Below are positions 1-6,387 of a stretch of 25,605 nt of DNA, piece by piece (the stretch's first letter is position 1; the number at the start of each line of letters is the position of its first letter). The position numbers were made by a program, and so were the translations under genes. A model generated the notes under the pieces. It searched no databases. It was not told the origin of the DNA and saw only the letters and a program-made list of their open reading frames with translations. This stretch comes from an uncultured Bacilli bacterium (GTDB lineage: Bacteria; Bacillota_I; Bacilli_A; RF39; UBA660), in NCBI GenBank assembly GCA_934101795.1, contig CAKORY010000014.1, forward strand, positions 1 to 25,605. Reading direction: 5' to 3'.

Positions 1-42
1 TTGTCACCTGTTAATTACAGATTACAATCCATTAGTATTTAA
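1..42 (+). CDS. IS3-family transposase, C-terminal end only (partial)
   Basis: Frame 1 from the first base reads LSPVNYRLQSISI and then a TAA stop at 40-42. The pattern S-P-V-x-Y-R is the usual C-terminal end of IS3-family (IS150-like) OrfB transposases, which carry the DDE integrase core upstream of it. Only 13 residues lie in this window, so the catalytic domain cannot be seen. The identification rests on this tail plus the terminal inverted repeat that follows about 10 bases after the stop, exactly where an IS3 right end should be. Whether the full element is intact cannot be judged. Confidence 0.72.
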   Translation: MSPVNYRLQSISI

Positions 43-77
43 TTAAATAAACTGTCCAACTTTTGGGGTTCAGTTCA
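1..77 (+). mobile_element. Right end of an IS3-family insertion sequence
   Basis: The transposase tail is followed by the terminal repeat at 53-77, which begins TGTCCAACTTTTGGGG and ends TTCA. This matches the style of IS3-family ends, which on the opposite strand begin TGAAC and contain CCCCAAAAGTTGGACA. The element probably ends at 77, and a 3-4 bp target duplication would start at 78 (cct/cctg). The left end is outside the window, so the duplication cannot be confirmed. The element lies just downstream of rplL, where rpoB is found in many Firmicutes. Confidence 0.72.
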
Positions 78-113
78 CCTGTAGGCAAATGTCAAACCAT
101 TAAATATAGGTAG

Positions 114-140
114 ACATTCGAGTTACGAATGTTCCTTTTT
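114..140 (+). terminator. Rho-independent terminator on the + strand, after the IS
   Basis: A 7-bp stem (ACATTCG at 114-120 with CGAATGT at 126-132) encloses a 5-base loop and is followed by a T-rich run (tccttttttatttt). It would stop transcription leaving the insertion sequence before it runs antisense into rplL. Confidence 0.5.
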
Positions 141-170
141 TATTTTATGAAGAATGCTCTTCATGTATTC

Positions 171-199
171 ATTATACTAAATATTTTACTCAAAAGCAA
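171..199 (-). promoter_or_regulatory. Promoter-like site downstream of rplL, reading toward the IS
   Basis: On the minus strand there is a -35 TTGCTT (194-199), a 17-base spacer and a -10 TATAAT (171-176). It lies beyond the rplL terminator. The predicted transcript starts near 164, where a 7-bp hairpin (147-153 with 158-164) would form at its 5' end. Its natural target, possibly rpoB, would now lie on the far side of the insertion sequence. Confidence 0.45.
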
Positions 200-207
200 C
201 AAAAAAC

Positions 208-228
208 CACACAAATGTGGTTTTAATT
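208..228 (-). terminator. Terminator of the rplJ-rplL operon
   Basis: The minus strand reads AAACCACA, a short loop, TGTGGTTT and then a T-rich stretch. It begins a few bases after the rplL stop codon, so it ends the ribosomal protein transcript. Confidence 0.8.
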
Positions 229-234
229 TTAGAA

Positions 235-600
235 TTAAACTAATTCTACTTCAGCACCAGCTTCAGTTAATTGAGTCTTAATAGCTTCAGCTTCTTCAGC
301 AGGAATATTTTCTTTAATATTTCCACCGTTGTCAGCTACAGCTTTAGCTTCAACTAATCCTAAACCAGTAATTTCTTTAATGATTTTGATAACTGCAATT
401 TTGTTTCCACCAGCTGATTTTAATACAACTGTTCTAGTTTTTGGTCCTTCTTCAGCAGCAGCAGCTGGAGCAGCAGCAACAGCTACAGCCATTGGATCAA
501 CACCAAATTCTTCTTTCATTGCGTCAACTAATTCTTTAACTTCAAGAATTGTCATTTCTTTTAATGCACTTATAAAATCTTCTTTGTTTAATTTTGCCAT
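235..600 (-). CDS. rplL: 50S ribosomal protein L7/L12
   Basis: This 121-residue protein forms the flexible stalk of the large ribosomal subunit and recruits and stimulates translation factor GTPases. The N-terminal dimerisation part (about 1-35, FISALKEMTILEVKELVDAM) is followed by an Ala-rich hinge (about 38-50) and the conserved C-terminal domain containing KTRTVVLKSAGGNKIAVIK and a GLGLVEAKAVAD-type helix. Length is normal for the family. The start is preceded by AAGGAA inside the end of rplJ, only 3 bases from the rplJ stop, which indicates coupled translation. The gene is followed directly by a strong terminator. Identification is essentially certain. Confidence 0.98.
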   Translation of the reverse strand: MAKLNKEDFISALKEMTILEVKELVDAMKEEFGVDPMAVAVAAAPAAAAEEGPKTRTVVLKSAGGNKIAVIKIIKEITGLGLVEAKAVADNGGNIKENIPAEEAEAIKTQLTEAGAEVELV

Positions 601-603
601 ATT

Positions 604-1101
604 CTATTCCTTCCCTTCTAATTGTTCGGCATAAAGATTTAATCCTATTGCTAAATCTTTAACATATTGCATCATACCACCAGCAAGCATTGTAAGTAAT
701 CCTTCTCTTGATGGAATGGTAGCATATTCTTTTATTACAGCTAAATCTGCAACATTTCCACTGATAACACCTACACGGATATCTAATTTATCATGTTTCT
801 TAGCAAATTCTGACACAATTTTAATTGGTTCAAGTAATTCTTTACCAAATAGAATTGCATTTGGACCTTCTAAGAATTCATCTAAATTAAGATTTAATTC
901 ATCAGCAGCTCTTTTTAGTAATGTGTTTTTATAAACCCTTACTTCTGAATCAACATTTTTAAGTTCTTTTCTTAATTCAGAAAGTTCTTCAACTGTTAAT
1001 CCTTGGTATTGGAATATTATAACACTTTCACTTGTTTTTAATTTGTTAACAATTTCGTCAACAACAAGTTTCTTTTGTTCAAGAATTTTTGTGCTTGCCA
1101 T
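604..1101 (-). CDS. rplJ: 50S ribosomal protein L10
   Basis: L10 (165 residues) anchors L7/L12 dimers to the 23S rRNA GTPase-associated centre. The N-terminal rRNA-binding part contains the family pattern KKLVVDEIVNKLKTSESVII followed by YQGLTVEELSELRKELK. The middle carries YKNTLLKRA and EGPNAILF, and the C-terminal helix binds L12. Start choice is supported by an AAGGAGGAG ribosome binding site 5 bases upstream. It is preceded by an L10 leader with an attenuator-like hairpin and by a promoter inside the end of rplA, so L10 probably controls its own synthesis together with rplL. Confidence 0.98.
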   Translation of the reverse strand: MASTKILEQKKLVVDEIVNKLKTSESVIIFQYQGLTVEELSELRKELKNVDSEVRVYKNTLLKRAADELNLNLDEFLEGPNAILFGKELLEPIKIVSEFAKKHDKLDIRVGVISGNVADLAVIKEYATIPSREGLLTMLAGGMMQYVKDLAIGLNLYAEQLEGKE

Positions 1102-1104
1102 ATT

Positions 1105-1224
1105 CTCCTCCTTATTATATTAGAAAAGCTTCCCAAGGGAAGCTTAAAATTATCATGTAGTTTTAAGTATCCCCTCGGTAGGGCTTATTTTTTTGCCTAC
1201 TGTCTTTGGTTCTTGCTTTTTCTA
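1105..1224 (-). promoter_or_regulatory. Ribosomal protein L10 leader (autoregulatory mRNA structure)
   Basis: The minus-strand transcript between the promoter and rplJ contains ACAGTAGGCA (about 1195-1204) followed by TAAGCCCTACCGAGGGG (1171-1187). This is the conserved core of the L10 leader family, in which L10 or the L10(L12)4 complex binds the mRNA. Downstream is a nearly perfect hairpin AAGCTTCCC-TTGGGAAGCTT (1126-1145) followed by TTTTCTAA, just before the ribosome binding site. Known members use this arrangement for transcription attenuation or translation control; which applies here is inference. Confidence 0.85.
1126..1145 (-). terminator. Attenuator-like hairpin in the L10 leader
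   Basis: The stem AAGCTTCC/GGAAGCTT is followed on the minus strand by TTTTCTAATATAAT, a modest U-tract. It lies between the L10-binding core and the rplJ ribosome binding site, so it could be a regulated terminator. Confidence 0.55.
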
Positions 1225-1230
1225 ATACGT

Positions 1231-1259
1231 ATTATATTACATTTTTAATTAAATGTCAA
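1231..1259 (-). promoter_or_regulatory. Consensus sigma-A promoter for rplJ-rplL, inside the end of rplA
   Basis: The minus strand has a perfect -35 TTGACA (1254-1259), a 17-base spacer and a perfect -10 TATAAT (1231-1236). The -35 box overlaps the last codons of rplA. The predicted start near 1224 gives a leader that begins just before the L10-binding core. Confidence 0.9.
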
Positions 1260-1947
1260 AACTATTTTTATCTAACTTGATTCCAGGACCCATAGTTGTT
1301 GAAATAGCAATGTTTTCAATAAATGTTCCTTTTACTGTTTGTGGTTTTGCTTTAGAAATTGTTGTGATAACATAAGTTAAATTTTCAGCTAATTTCTTTT
1401 CATCAAATGAAACTTTACCAATTACAGTGTGGATATTACCGAATTTATCATTCTTGTATGTAACCATACCTTTTTTAAGATCTTCAACAATAGCACCAAC
1501 TTTAGTTGTTACTGTTCCAGTCTTAGGGTTAGGCATTAAGTTACGTGGTCCAAGAATATTACCAATTTTACCAACTTCTGGCATCATATCTGGTGTAGCA
1601 ACTACAACATCAAAGTCAAACCAGTTTTCATTTTTGATTTTATCAAGCATATCTTTTTCCCCAACAAAATCAGCTCCAGCTTTTTTAGCTTCTTCAGCAA
1701 ATGCTCCTTTAGCTATAACTAAAACTTTTTTAGATTTACCAGTTCCATTTGGAAGTGATAAAGCTCCTTTTAATTGTTGGTCAGATTTTTTAGGGTCAAT
1801 GTTTAATTTAATTGCAACATCAACTGTACTATCAAATTTAGTAACGCTTGTTTCTTTAACTAATTTGATTGCATCTTCTAAAGCATATGCTTTGTTTTTA
1901 TCAACGTTTTTAGATGCTTCCACATATTTTTTTCCATATTTTTTCAT
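1249..1947 (-). CDS. rplA: 50S ribosomal protein L1
   Basis: L1 (232 residues, typical length) forms the mobile L1 stalk that moves deacylated tRNA out of the E site, and in many bacteria it represses its own operon by binding the mRNA. Visible family signatures are MKKYGKKYVEA at the N-terminus, VDVAIKLNIDPKKSDQQLKGALSLPNGTGK, the NILGPRNLMPNPKTGTVT segment that contacts rRNA, and the C-terminal TTMGPGIKLD. The ribosome binding site TAGGAGGT sits 6 bases before ATG. It follows rplK by about 50 bases in the same transcript. Confidence 0.98.
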   Translation of the reverse strand: MKKYGKKYVEASKNVDKNKAYALEDAIKLVKETSVTKFDSTVDVAIKLNIDPKKSDQQLKGALSLPNGTGKSKKVLVIAKGAFAEEAKKAGADFVGEKDMLDKIKNENWFDFDVVVATPDMMPEVGKIGNILGPRNLMPNPKTGTVTTKVGAIVEDLKKGMVTYKNDKFGNIHTVIGKVSFDEKKLAENLTYVITTISKAKPQTVKGTFIENIAISTTMGPGIKLDKNSFDI

Positions 1948-1998
1948 AGTTTACCTCCTAACTGTGGTTCATTAAGCGGACAATTTTTATTATTTTAA

Positions 1999-2604
1999 TT
2001 ATTTTTCTTCAGTTTCTTCTTCAGATTTTTCTAAATCATCATGAGTTGGAACTTCAACACTTGCTTCAGCCATTTCTTTAGCTTCTTCTTCAAGTTTTTC
2101 TAGTTCTGCTTCACGTTTAGCTTGTTCTTTTTCTTCTGCTTTTGCTTCAGCTGCTTGTTCTTCAAGTTCAGCATCATTGAAACCTTTAACTGCAATACCC
2201 ATGTTACGAGCAGTACCAGCAATAATGTTCATAGCCGCTTCAACATCATATGCATTTAAATCTGGCATTTTTGTTTCAGCTATTTCTCTTAATTCCTTTT
2301 CAGTAATTGTAGCTACGATTTCATTAGCACCTTTCTTACTACCACTTTTAACTTTTGCAACTTTCTTTAGTAAGAATGCTGCTGGAGCAGTTTTTAAAAC
2401 AAAGTCAAATGAACGGTCATCATAGATGGTAATTTCACATGGAACTATATCTCCCATTTTGTCTCTACTTGCTTCATTAAACTTAGTACAAAATTCTCCT
2501 AAGTTAATTCCAGCAGGTCCTAAAACTGTACCAACTGGTGGTGCAGGTGTTGCTTTACCAGCTTCGATTTGTAATTTAATTTTCTTTACGACTTCTTTAG
2601 CCAC
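1999..2604 (-). CDS. rplK: 50S ribosomal protein L11 with long charged C-terminal tail
   Basis: L11 binds the GTPase-associated region of 23S rRNA and is needed for the stringent response. The protein begins at a GTG codon (2602-2604), reading M-AKEVVKKIKLQIEAGKATPAPPVG, the classic L11 start; a GGAGGTG ribosome binding site lies 5 bases upstream. A longer frame running back to 2652 adds 16 residues with no family similarity. The two usual domains occupy about residues 1-142. Unlike standard L11 (about 141 residues) this one has about 60 extra residues, mostly Glu, Lys and Ala, predicted to be helical or coiled coil. Confidence 0.95.
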   Translation of the reverse strand: MAKEVVKKIKLQIEAGKATPAPPVGTVLGPAGINLGEFCTKFNEASRDKMGDIVPCEITIYDDRSFDFVLKTAPAAFLLKKVAKVKSGSKKGANEIVATITEKELREIAETKMPDLNAYDVEAAMNIIAGTARNMGIAVKGFNDAELEEQAAEAKAEEKEQAKREAELEKLEEEAKEMAEASVEVPTHDDLEKSEEETEEK

Positions 2605-2706
2605 GAAAACACCTCCTATAAAAATTTTTTCGCGTAAGTGGTTATAGGGCAAGTCCGCAAGTTATCCCCTCCACTTAACAAATTATATTAAAAATATAAA
2701 CTTGCA
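2605..2706 (-). promoter_or_regulatory. Structured leader of rplK-rplA, candidate L1-binding site
   Basis: The transcript leader folds by a 7-bp stem (TAAGTGG at 2671-2677 with CCACTTA at 2635-2641, minus-strand reading) enclosing an inner AGGG/CCCT pairing (2667-2670 with 2646-2649). In other bacteria L1 represses the L11-L1 operon by binding a leader that mimics its 23S site. The position fits that, but I could not match a consensus, so the L1 role is inference. Confidence 0.5.
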
Positions 2707-2712
2707 ATAACG

Positions 2713-2741
2713 ATAATACCACACTTTTACACATTTTACAA
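2713..2741 (-). promoter_or_regulatory. Promoter of rplK-rplA
   Basis: Minus strand: -35 TTGTAA (2736-2741), 17-base spacer, -10 TATTAT (2713-2718). It gives a leader of roughly 100 bases before the rplK start codon. Confidence 0.65.
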
Positions 2742-2769
2742 GAAAATTTAGTTATTTTTGTTATTTTTA

Positions 2770-2798
2770 TTGGAAGTTTTTAAAAAATATGATATTAT
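2770..2798 (+). promoter_or_regulatory. Promoter of the Ig-like membrane protein gene
   Basis: Plus strand: -35 TTGGAA (2770-2775), 17-base spacer, -10 TATTAT (2793-2798), followed by an AGGAATGA ribosome binding site just before the ATG at 2824. It is divergent from the rplK promoter, with about 30 bases between the two -35 boxes. Confidence 0.6.
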
Positions 2799-2823
2799 TA
2801 ACTAAGAATAGGAATGATTTTAT

Positions 2824-3822
2824 ATGGCAAAGTTTTTTAATCAAAAAGTAAAAAAAAATAAAAGTAATTTTACTTCTATAATTGTAGTTTGTTCTATTGT
2901 TGGCATACTTTTACTTATTTTTGTTGCTGTTATGGCCAGCACATTCGGCGGCAATAAACATAGTGATGCAGTTGTTTATATACGAGATGATGCTGCGATT
3001 GAAGTAAATAATCAAGATATAGATAAAACATTATTCTTTGAAGAATTAAAAAATGTTAAAGAAAATGATATTAAAGTTGATTATAGCAAAGTTAACTTTA
3101 ATGAAGTTGGTACTTATGAAGTTAATATTACTATTTATAAAAAGAAGTATAAAGCTAAGCTTCAAGTAGTAGATACAGAGTCACCAATTTTAAAGGTAAA
3201 AGATGTAAATATTTCTGTTGGGGATACTTATAATGCAAAAGACTTTGTAGAATCTTGTAAGGATAATAGTAATAAGGAATGTAATGTTGAATTTTATGAT
3301 TCAGGAGTTAATCAAAATGGTGAAAAATTAAATTATGAAAGTTTTACAAGTGAAGGAACTTATACTATTCAACTAATTGCAAGTGATGAATCTGGCAATA
3401 AAACTAGTCCAGTTAGTGCAACACTTAATATTGGTAAAGGTTCTAGTAAACCTACTAAATGTACTTATGGTAATAACGAATATGATAAAAATTCTACTAT
3501 GGCTGTTGATGTAACAGATAATGGATGTGCATTAGATTTAAATTTATATCAAAATGAAGAAATACTTGCTCCAATTAATGAACTTATTAAAAGTGAAACA
3601 GAAAAAGTTAAGAAAGAATTTGGTAAAATTAAATTAAATGTTAAAAGCATTTATATTAATAGTAGCATTGGTACAATTCTTAATACTTCTGGTAAAGGAG
3701 TTGTAGGTTATTCAGTTAGAATTACAATTTCTATATATAATAATGATGTTAATGAGGTTATTGAAGACTATTACTTAAATATAAATGGTACAAGAAATTA
3801 TTTAGTTAATAAATATTTATAG
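2824..3822 (+). CDS. Membrane-anchored protein with bacterial Ig-like (DUF5011-type) domain
   Basis: This 332-residue protein has a Lys-rich N-terminus (1-17), one strong membrane segment (about 18-40) and an extracellular remainder. Residues about 115-200 contain the sequence VVDTESPILKVKDVNISVGDTY, then ...EGTYTIQLIASDESGNKTSPVSATLNI. This is the usual pattern of HYR/DUF5011-type Ig-like repeats found in Gram-positive surface proteins. The last 120 residues match no family I recognise. Two Cys pairs in the outer part could form disulfides. No sortase signal is visible, so the N-terminal helix is the anchor. The function is unknown, probably structural or adhesive at the cell surface. Confidence 0.8.
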   Translation: MAKFFNQKVKKNKSNFTSIIVVCSIVGILLLIFVAVMASTFGGNKHSDAVVYIRDDAAIEVNNQDIDKTLFFEELKNVKENDIKVDYSKVNFNEVGTYEVNITIYKKKYKAKLQVVDTESPILKVKDVNISVGDTYNAKDFVESCKDNSNKECNVEFYDSGVNQNGEKLNYESFTSEGTYTIQLIASDESGNKTSPVSATLNIGKGSSKPTKCTYGNNEYDKNSTMAVDVTDNGCALDLNLYQNEEILAPINELIKSETEKVKKEFGKIKLNVKSIYINSSIGTILNTSGKGVVGYSVRITISIYNNDVNEVIEDYYLNINGTRNYLVNKYL

Positions 3823-3830
3823 AATTTAAA

Positions 3831-3866
3831 AAGATAGCATTTTTGAAACTGCTATCTTATTTTTTC
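3831..3866. terminator. Bidirectional terminator between converging genes
   Basis: The stem AAGATAGCA (3831-3839) with TGCTATCTT (3850-3858) is followed by a T-rich run on the plus strand, and by TTTTTAAATT on the minus strand. It serves the Ig-like gene from the left and the thioredoxin-like gene from the right. The stop codon of the latter lies inside the stem. Confidence 0.8.
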
Positions 3867-4453
3867 CTTGATAATACTACTAAACCACCAATACCAAGTA
3901 TTACAACAATTGTTATAAAACATATTACAAATTTAGAATCTATTTTGTCTTTAGCACTTACGCCATGTTTTATATTTACAAGGTCACATGCTGCTGTAAA
4001 ACTTTTTTCTGTTACTTCAAGTTTATTATCATTTATTTCTTTTGCTACAATATCTGTATAATTATCATCTTTATAAGCTTTTAATGCTTCTTTTATTATT
4101 GTTTCTCCAAGAGAATCATCCCAGCCAAGTACATGATAAGTATTACCAATAATAACTAGTGGAACATATCCTGGTTTTTCTCCGACTTGCTTAGCTATTG
4201 TACTTGCTAAAGTTGAGTTATTTTTGTCACTATTAACTTGATATGTTACTATTTCAAAATAATCTGTATAATCTTGATACTTATTTGCAAAGTACTTCAT
4301 TAAATTATGACAATTTGAACATGTACTACTCCAAAAAAGATAAACTTTTACTTTTTCATGATCTGTTTTTTCTGGTAAGTTAATTTTAGCTTCTACAGAT
4401 GGCACTAAAAGTATACTTAATATTGTAATTAATACTACTAAAAACTTCTTCAT
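3857..4453 (-). CDS. Membrane-anchored thioredoxin-fold protein (CxxC), paralog 1
   Basis: This 198-residue protein has a signal peptide or anchor (1-22, ending SVEA), a thioredoxin-like domain beginning KVKVYLFWSSTCSNCHNL with the redox motif C45-S-N-C48, and a C-terminal membrane segment (about 174-194) followed by RKK. The family-typical cis-proline region appears as GYVPLVIIGNTYHVLG. It probably performs thiol-disulfide exchange outside the membrane. It lies 5 bases downstream of a gene for a close paralog and ends in the shared terminator. Partner and substrate are unknown. It resembles thioredoxin-like proteins of gut Firmicutes more than classical DsbA or ResA. Confidence 0.78.
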   Translation of the reverse strand: MKKFLVVLITILSILLVPSVEAKINLPEKTDHEKVKVYLFWSSTCSNCHNLMKYFANKYQDYTDYFEIVTYQVNSDKNNSTLASTIAKQVGEKPGYVPLVIIGNTYHVLGWDDSLGETIIKEALKAYKDDNYTDIVAKEINDNKLEVTEKSFTAACDLVNIKHGVSAKDKIDSKFVICFITIVVILGIGGLVVLSRKK

Positions 4454-4458
4454 TATAC

Positions 4459-5097
4459 CTACTTTCTAGAGATAATTACTAAGCCACCAAAGCCTAATAA
4501 AATTACTGCAAATACTATTCCTACTATTACTCCATCAGATTTTTTTTCTGCTTTTTGATCTTTGTAGGTATTATTGATATCCGTTGTTGTGTATTCTTCT
4601 TTTACAGAAATACCTTCTTCATTTGCAGCTTGAGCAATAGTTTCATCTGTTGGCGTTAAATTATTATCTTTTATAGCTTTTTTAACTATATCAGTATAAT
4701 TTTTATCTTGATATGCTTTTAGAGCGGCTTTAATTATTTCTTCTCCAGAATTTGCACCAAATCCCATTAATTTATAATCGTTACCAATTACAATAAATGG
4801 AACACTCGCATCTTCGCTTTCTCCAACTAATTTTTTAACTGCTAACATAAGTTTTTGGTTTGTAGAATTATTCCAAGATTCATATGCAGCAATTTGAAAA
4901 TAATCTTCATAATCTTTAAACTTATCTGAAAAATATGATAAAAAATCGTAACAATGTGAACATCCAGCTCCTCTAAATAAATAAACTTTTACTATTTCGT
5001 GGTCTGTCTTTTTTGGTAATTCTATTTTTTCAGCTTTAACATTTGATGCAAATAGAACTCCAAAAATACTAACTAATAATACTATATACTTCTTCAT
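4459..5097 (-). CDS. Membrane-anchored thioredoxin-fold protein (CxxC), paralog 2
   Basis: This 212-residue paralog of the next gene has the same plan: signal sequence (1-22), KIELPKKTDHEIVKVYLFRGAGC, redox motif C46-S-H-C49, a cis-proline segment DASVPFIVIGNDYKLMG, a longer linker rich in Asn, Thr and Lys, and a C-terminal membrane helix (about 190-210) ending ISRK. The two proteins share the KTDHE-VKVYLF start and the EEIIKAALKAYQDKNYTDIV helix, so they come from a tandem duplication. The CSHC motif resembles more oxidising active sites, while CSNC differs, which may mean different roles. The start has an AGGAGGA ribosome binding site. Confidence 0.78.
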   Translation of the reverse strand: MKKYIVLLVSIFGVLFASNVKAEKIELPKKTDHEIVKVYLFRGAGCSHCYDFLSYFSDKFKDYEDYFQIAAYESWNNSTNQKLMLAVKKLVGESEDASVPFIVIGNDYKLMGFGANSGEEIIKAALKAYQDKNYTDIVKKAIKDNNLTPTDETIAQAANEEGISVKEEYTTTDINNTYKDQKAEKKSDGVIVGIVFAVILLGFGGLVIISRK

Positions 5098-5116
5098 TTC
5101 TTCCTCCTATGTGTAT

Positions 5117-5145
5117 ATTTTACCATGTATATTTTAAAATGTAAA
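5117..5145 (-). promoter_or_regulatory. Promoter of the tandem thioredoxin-like genes
   Basis: Minus strand: -35 TTTACA (5140-5145), 17-base spacer, -10 TAAAAT (5117-5122). It begins immediately after the hydrogenase-like gene; no terminator separates them, so some read-through is possible. Confidence 0.6.
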
Positions 5146-6387
5146 TTAAGATTTTATACTTTTTTTTGCGTAATACTCTGTATGTAAGTCTACATCATTT
5201 TTACTCAAATAAGAAATATAGGCATCTTGAACTTTAGGATTTTTATAAGCCTCCCTATTTTGTGCTACTCTATCCATATTATACATACTTTCTCTTCTTT
5301 TACTTCTTATTTCTAGCATATCTTTAATGGTACTTAAAGGCTGTCCAGCACCACCTATGCATCCCCCAGGACAAGCCATAACTTCTACAAAGTCAAAAGT
5401 TTTTAACTTTTCATAATTTTCACTTGCAATTTTGATTGTACTAACTGCTGCTACTTTAAGATAATATTTTCCTAAGTCAACAGTTGCTCTTTTAATAGTT
5501 TCTTCTCCACGTATTTCTTCTAAATCATAAAACTTTGGGGGAGCCATTTTGCTATTAATCATGTAATATGCAGTTCTGAGCACTGCTTCAGTTACTCCAC
5601 CAGATGTTCCAAAAATAAGGCCACTTGATGAAGATGAACCCATTAATGAATCAAATTCTGTATCTTTTAAATTTTTGAAATCAGTGTTTGTTTCTCTAAT
5701 CATCATTGCAAGTTCTCTAGTTGTAAGTGATACATCTGTTTCAGGGTGAATTAACCTTTCGTTTTTCTTTGATGTGCATGGTGCAATTGAAACTGTTATT
5801 ATTTTGTCTTTAGGAATATCATACATTTCACTAAAATAACTTTTTATCATACTTGCTTCCATAGATATTGGACTTTTGCATGTACTTACTAAATTTAAAT
5901 CTTCAGGATGATATTTTTCCATGTATAAAACCCATGATGGACAACAACTTGTAAATAATGGCTTTTGTTTGTGTTTTAATCTACTAACTAGTTCATTTGC
6001 TTCTTCCATAATAGTTAAATCTGCCCCAAAAGTTGTATCAAAGACATAATCAAAACCTATGTTTTTTAATGCCGATACCATTTTACCTTCCAGAAATGCT
6101 CCGCTTTCAAAACCAAATTCATCACCAATTGCTACACGTACTGCTGGGGCTGTAAAAGCAACTATGATATAATCTGTATCATTTATATAATTTAAAACTT
6201 TTTTATAATCAAATTTAGGTATAAGGGCTCCACTTGGACATGTTAATATGCATTGTCCACAGTTTATACAATCACCATCAAGTCCGTTAATTTTTTCACA
6301 TGTTTTTTTACACATACCACAATTTAAGCATTTTTCTTCAATTCTATCTATGCTTACATTATTTGGTTTTATTTCTACTTTTTTCAT
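5146..6387 (-). CDS. [FeFe]-hydrogenase-like iron-sulfur protein
   Basis: This 413-residue protein has two N-terminal [4Fe-4S] sites (C20, C23, C26, C30 and C40, C43, C46, C50-P) and an H-cluster domain. Motif L1 is TSCCPSW (146-152), keeping both cysteines, including the one used for proton transfer in known enzymes. Motif L2 is IAPCTSKKNE (201-210), where group A enzymes usually have MPC. Motif L3 is EVMACPGGCIGGAGQP (335-350), with Ala where Gly is usual. All four cysteines for the [4Fe-4S] part are present (C149, C204, C339, C343). It probably makes or oxidises H2, or senses it. No maturation genes (hydE, hydF, hydG) are in the window. Its ATG follows the regulator's stop codon directly. 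Confidence 0.88.
   Translation of the reverse strand: MKKVEIKPNNVSIDRIEEKCLNCGMCKKTCEKINGLDGDCINCGQCILTCPSGALIPKFDYKKVLNYINDTDYIIVAFTAPAVRVAIGDEFGFESGAFLEGKMVSALKNIGFDYVFDTTFGADLTIMEEANELVSRLKHKQKPLFTSCCPSWVLYMEKYHPEDLNLVSTCKSPISMEASMIKSYFSEMYDIPKDKIITVSIAPCTSKKNERLIHPETDVSLTTRELAMMIRETNTDFKNLKDTEFDSLMGSSSSSGLIFGTSGGVTEAVLRTAYYMINSKMAPPKFYDLEEIRGEETIKRATVDLGKYYLKVAAVSTIKIASENYEKLKTFDFVEVMACPGGCIGGAGQPLSTIKDMLEIRSKRRESMYNMDRVAQNREAYKNPKVQDAYISYLSKNDVDLHTEYYAKKSIKS

Noticed and set aside
329..634. Long plus-strand frame opposite rplL and similar long frames opposite rplA, rplK and rplJ
   Set aside because: These are antisense shadows of conserved ribosomal genes with no ribosome binding site or recognisable protein features.
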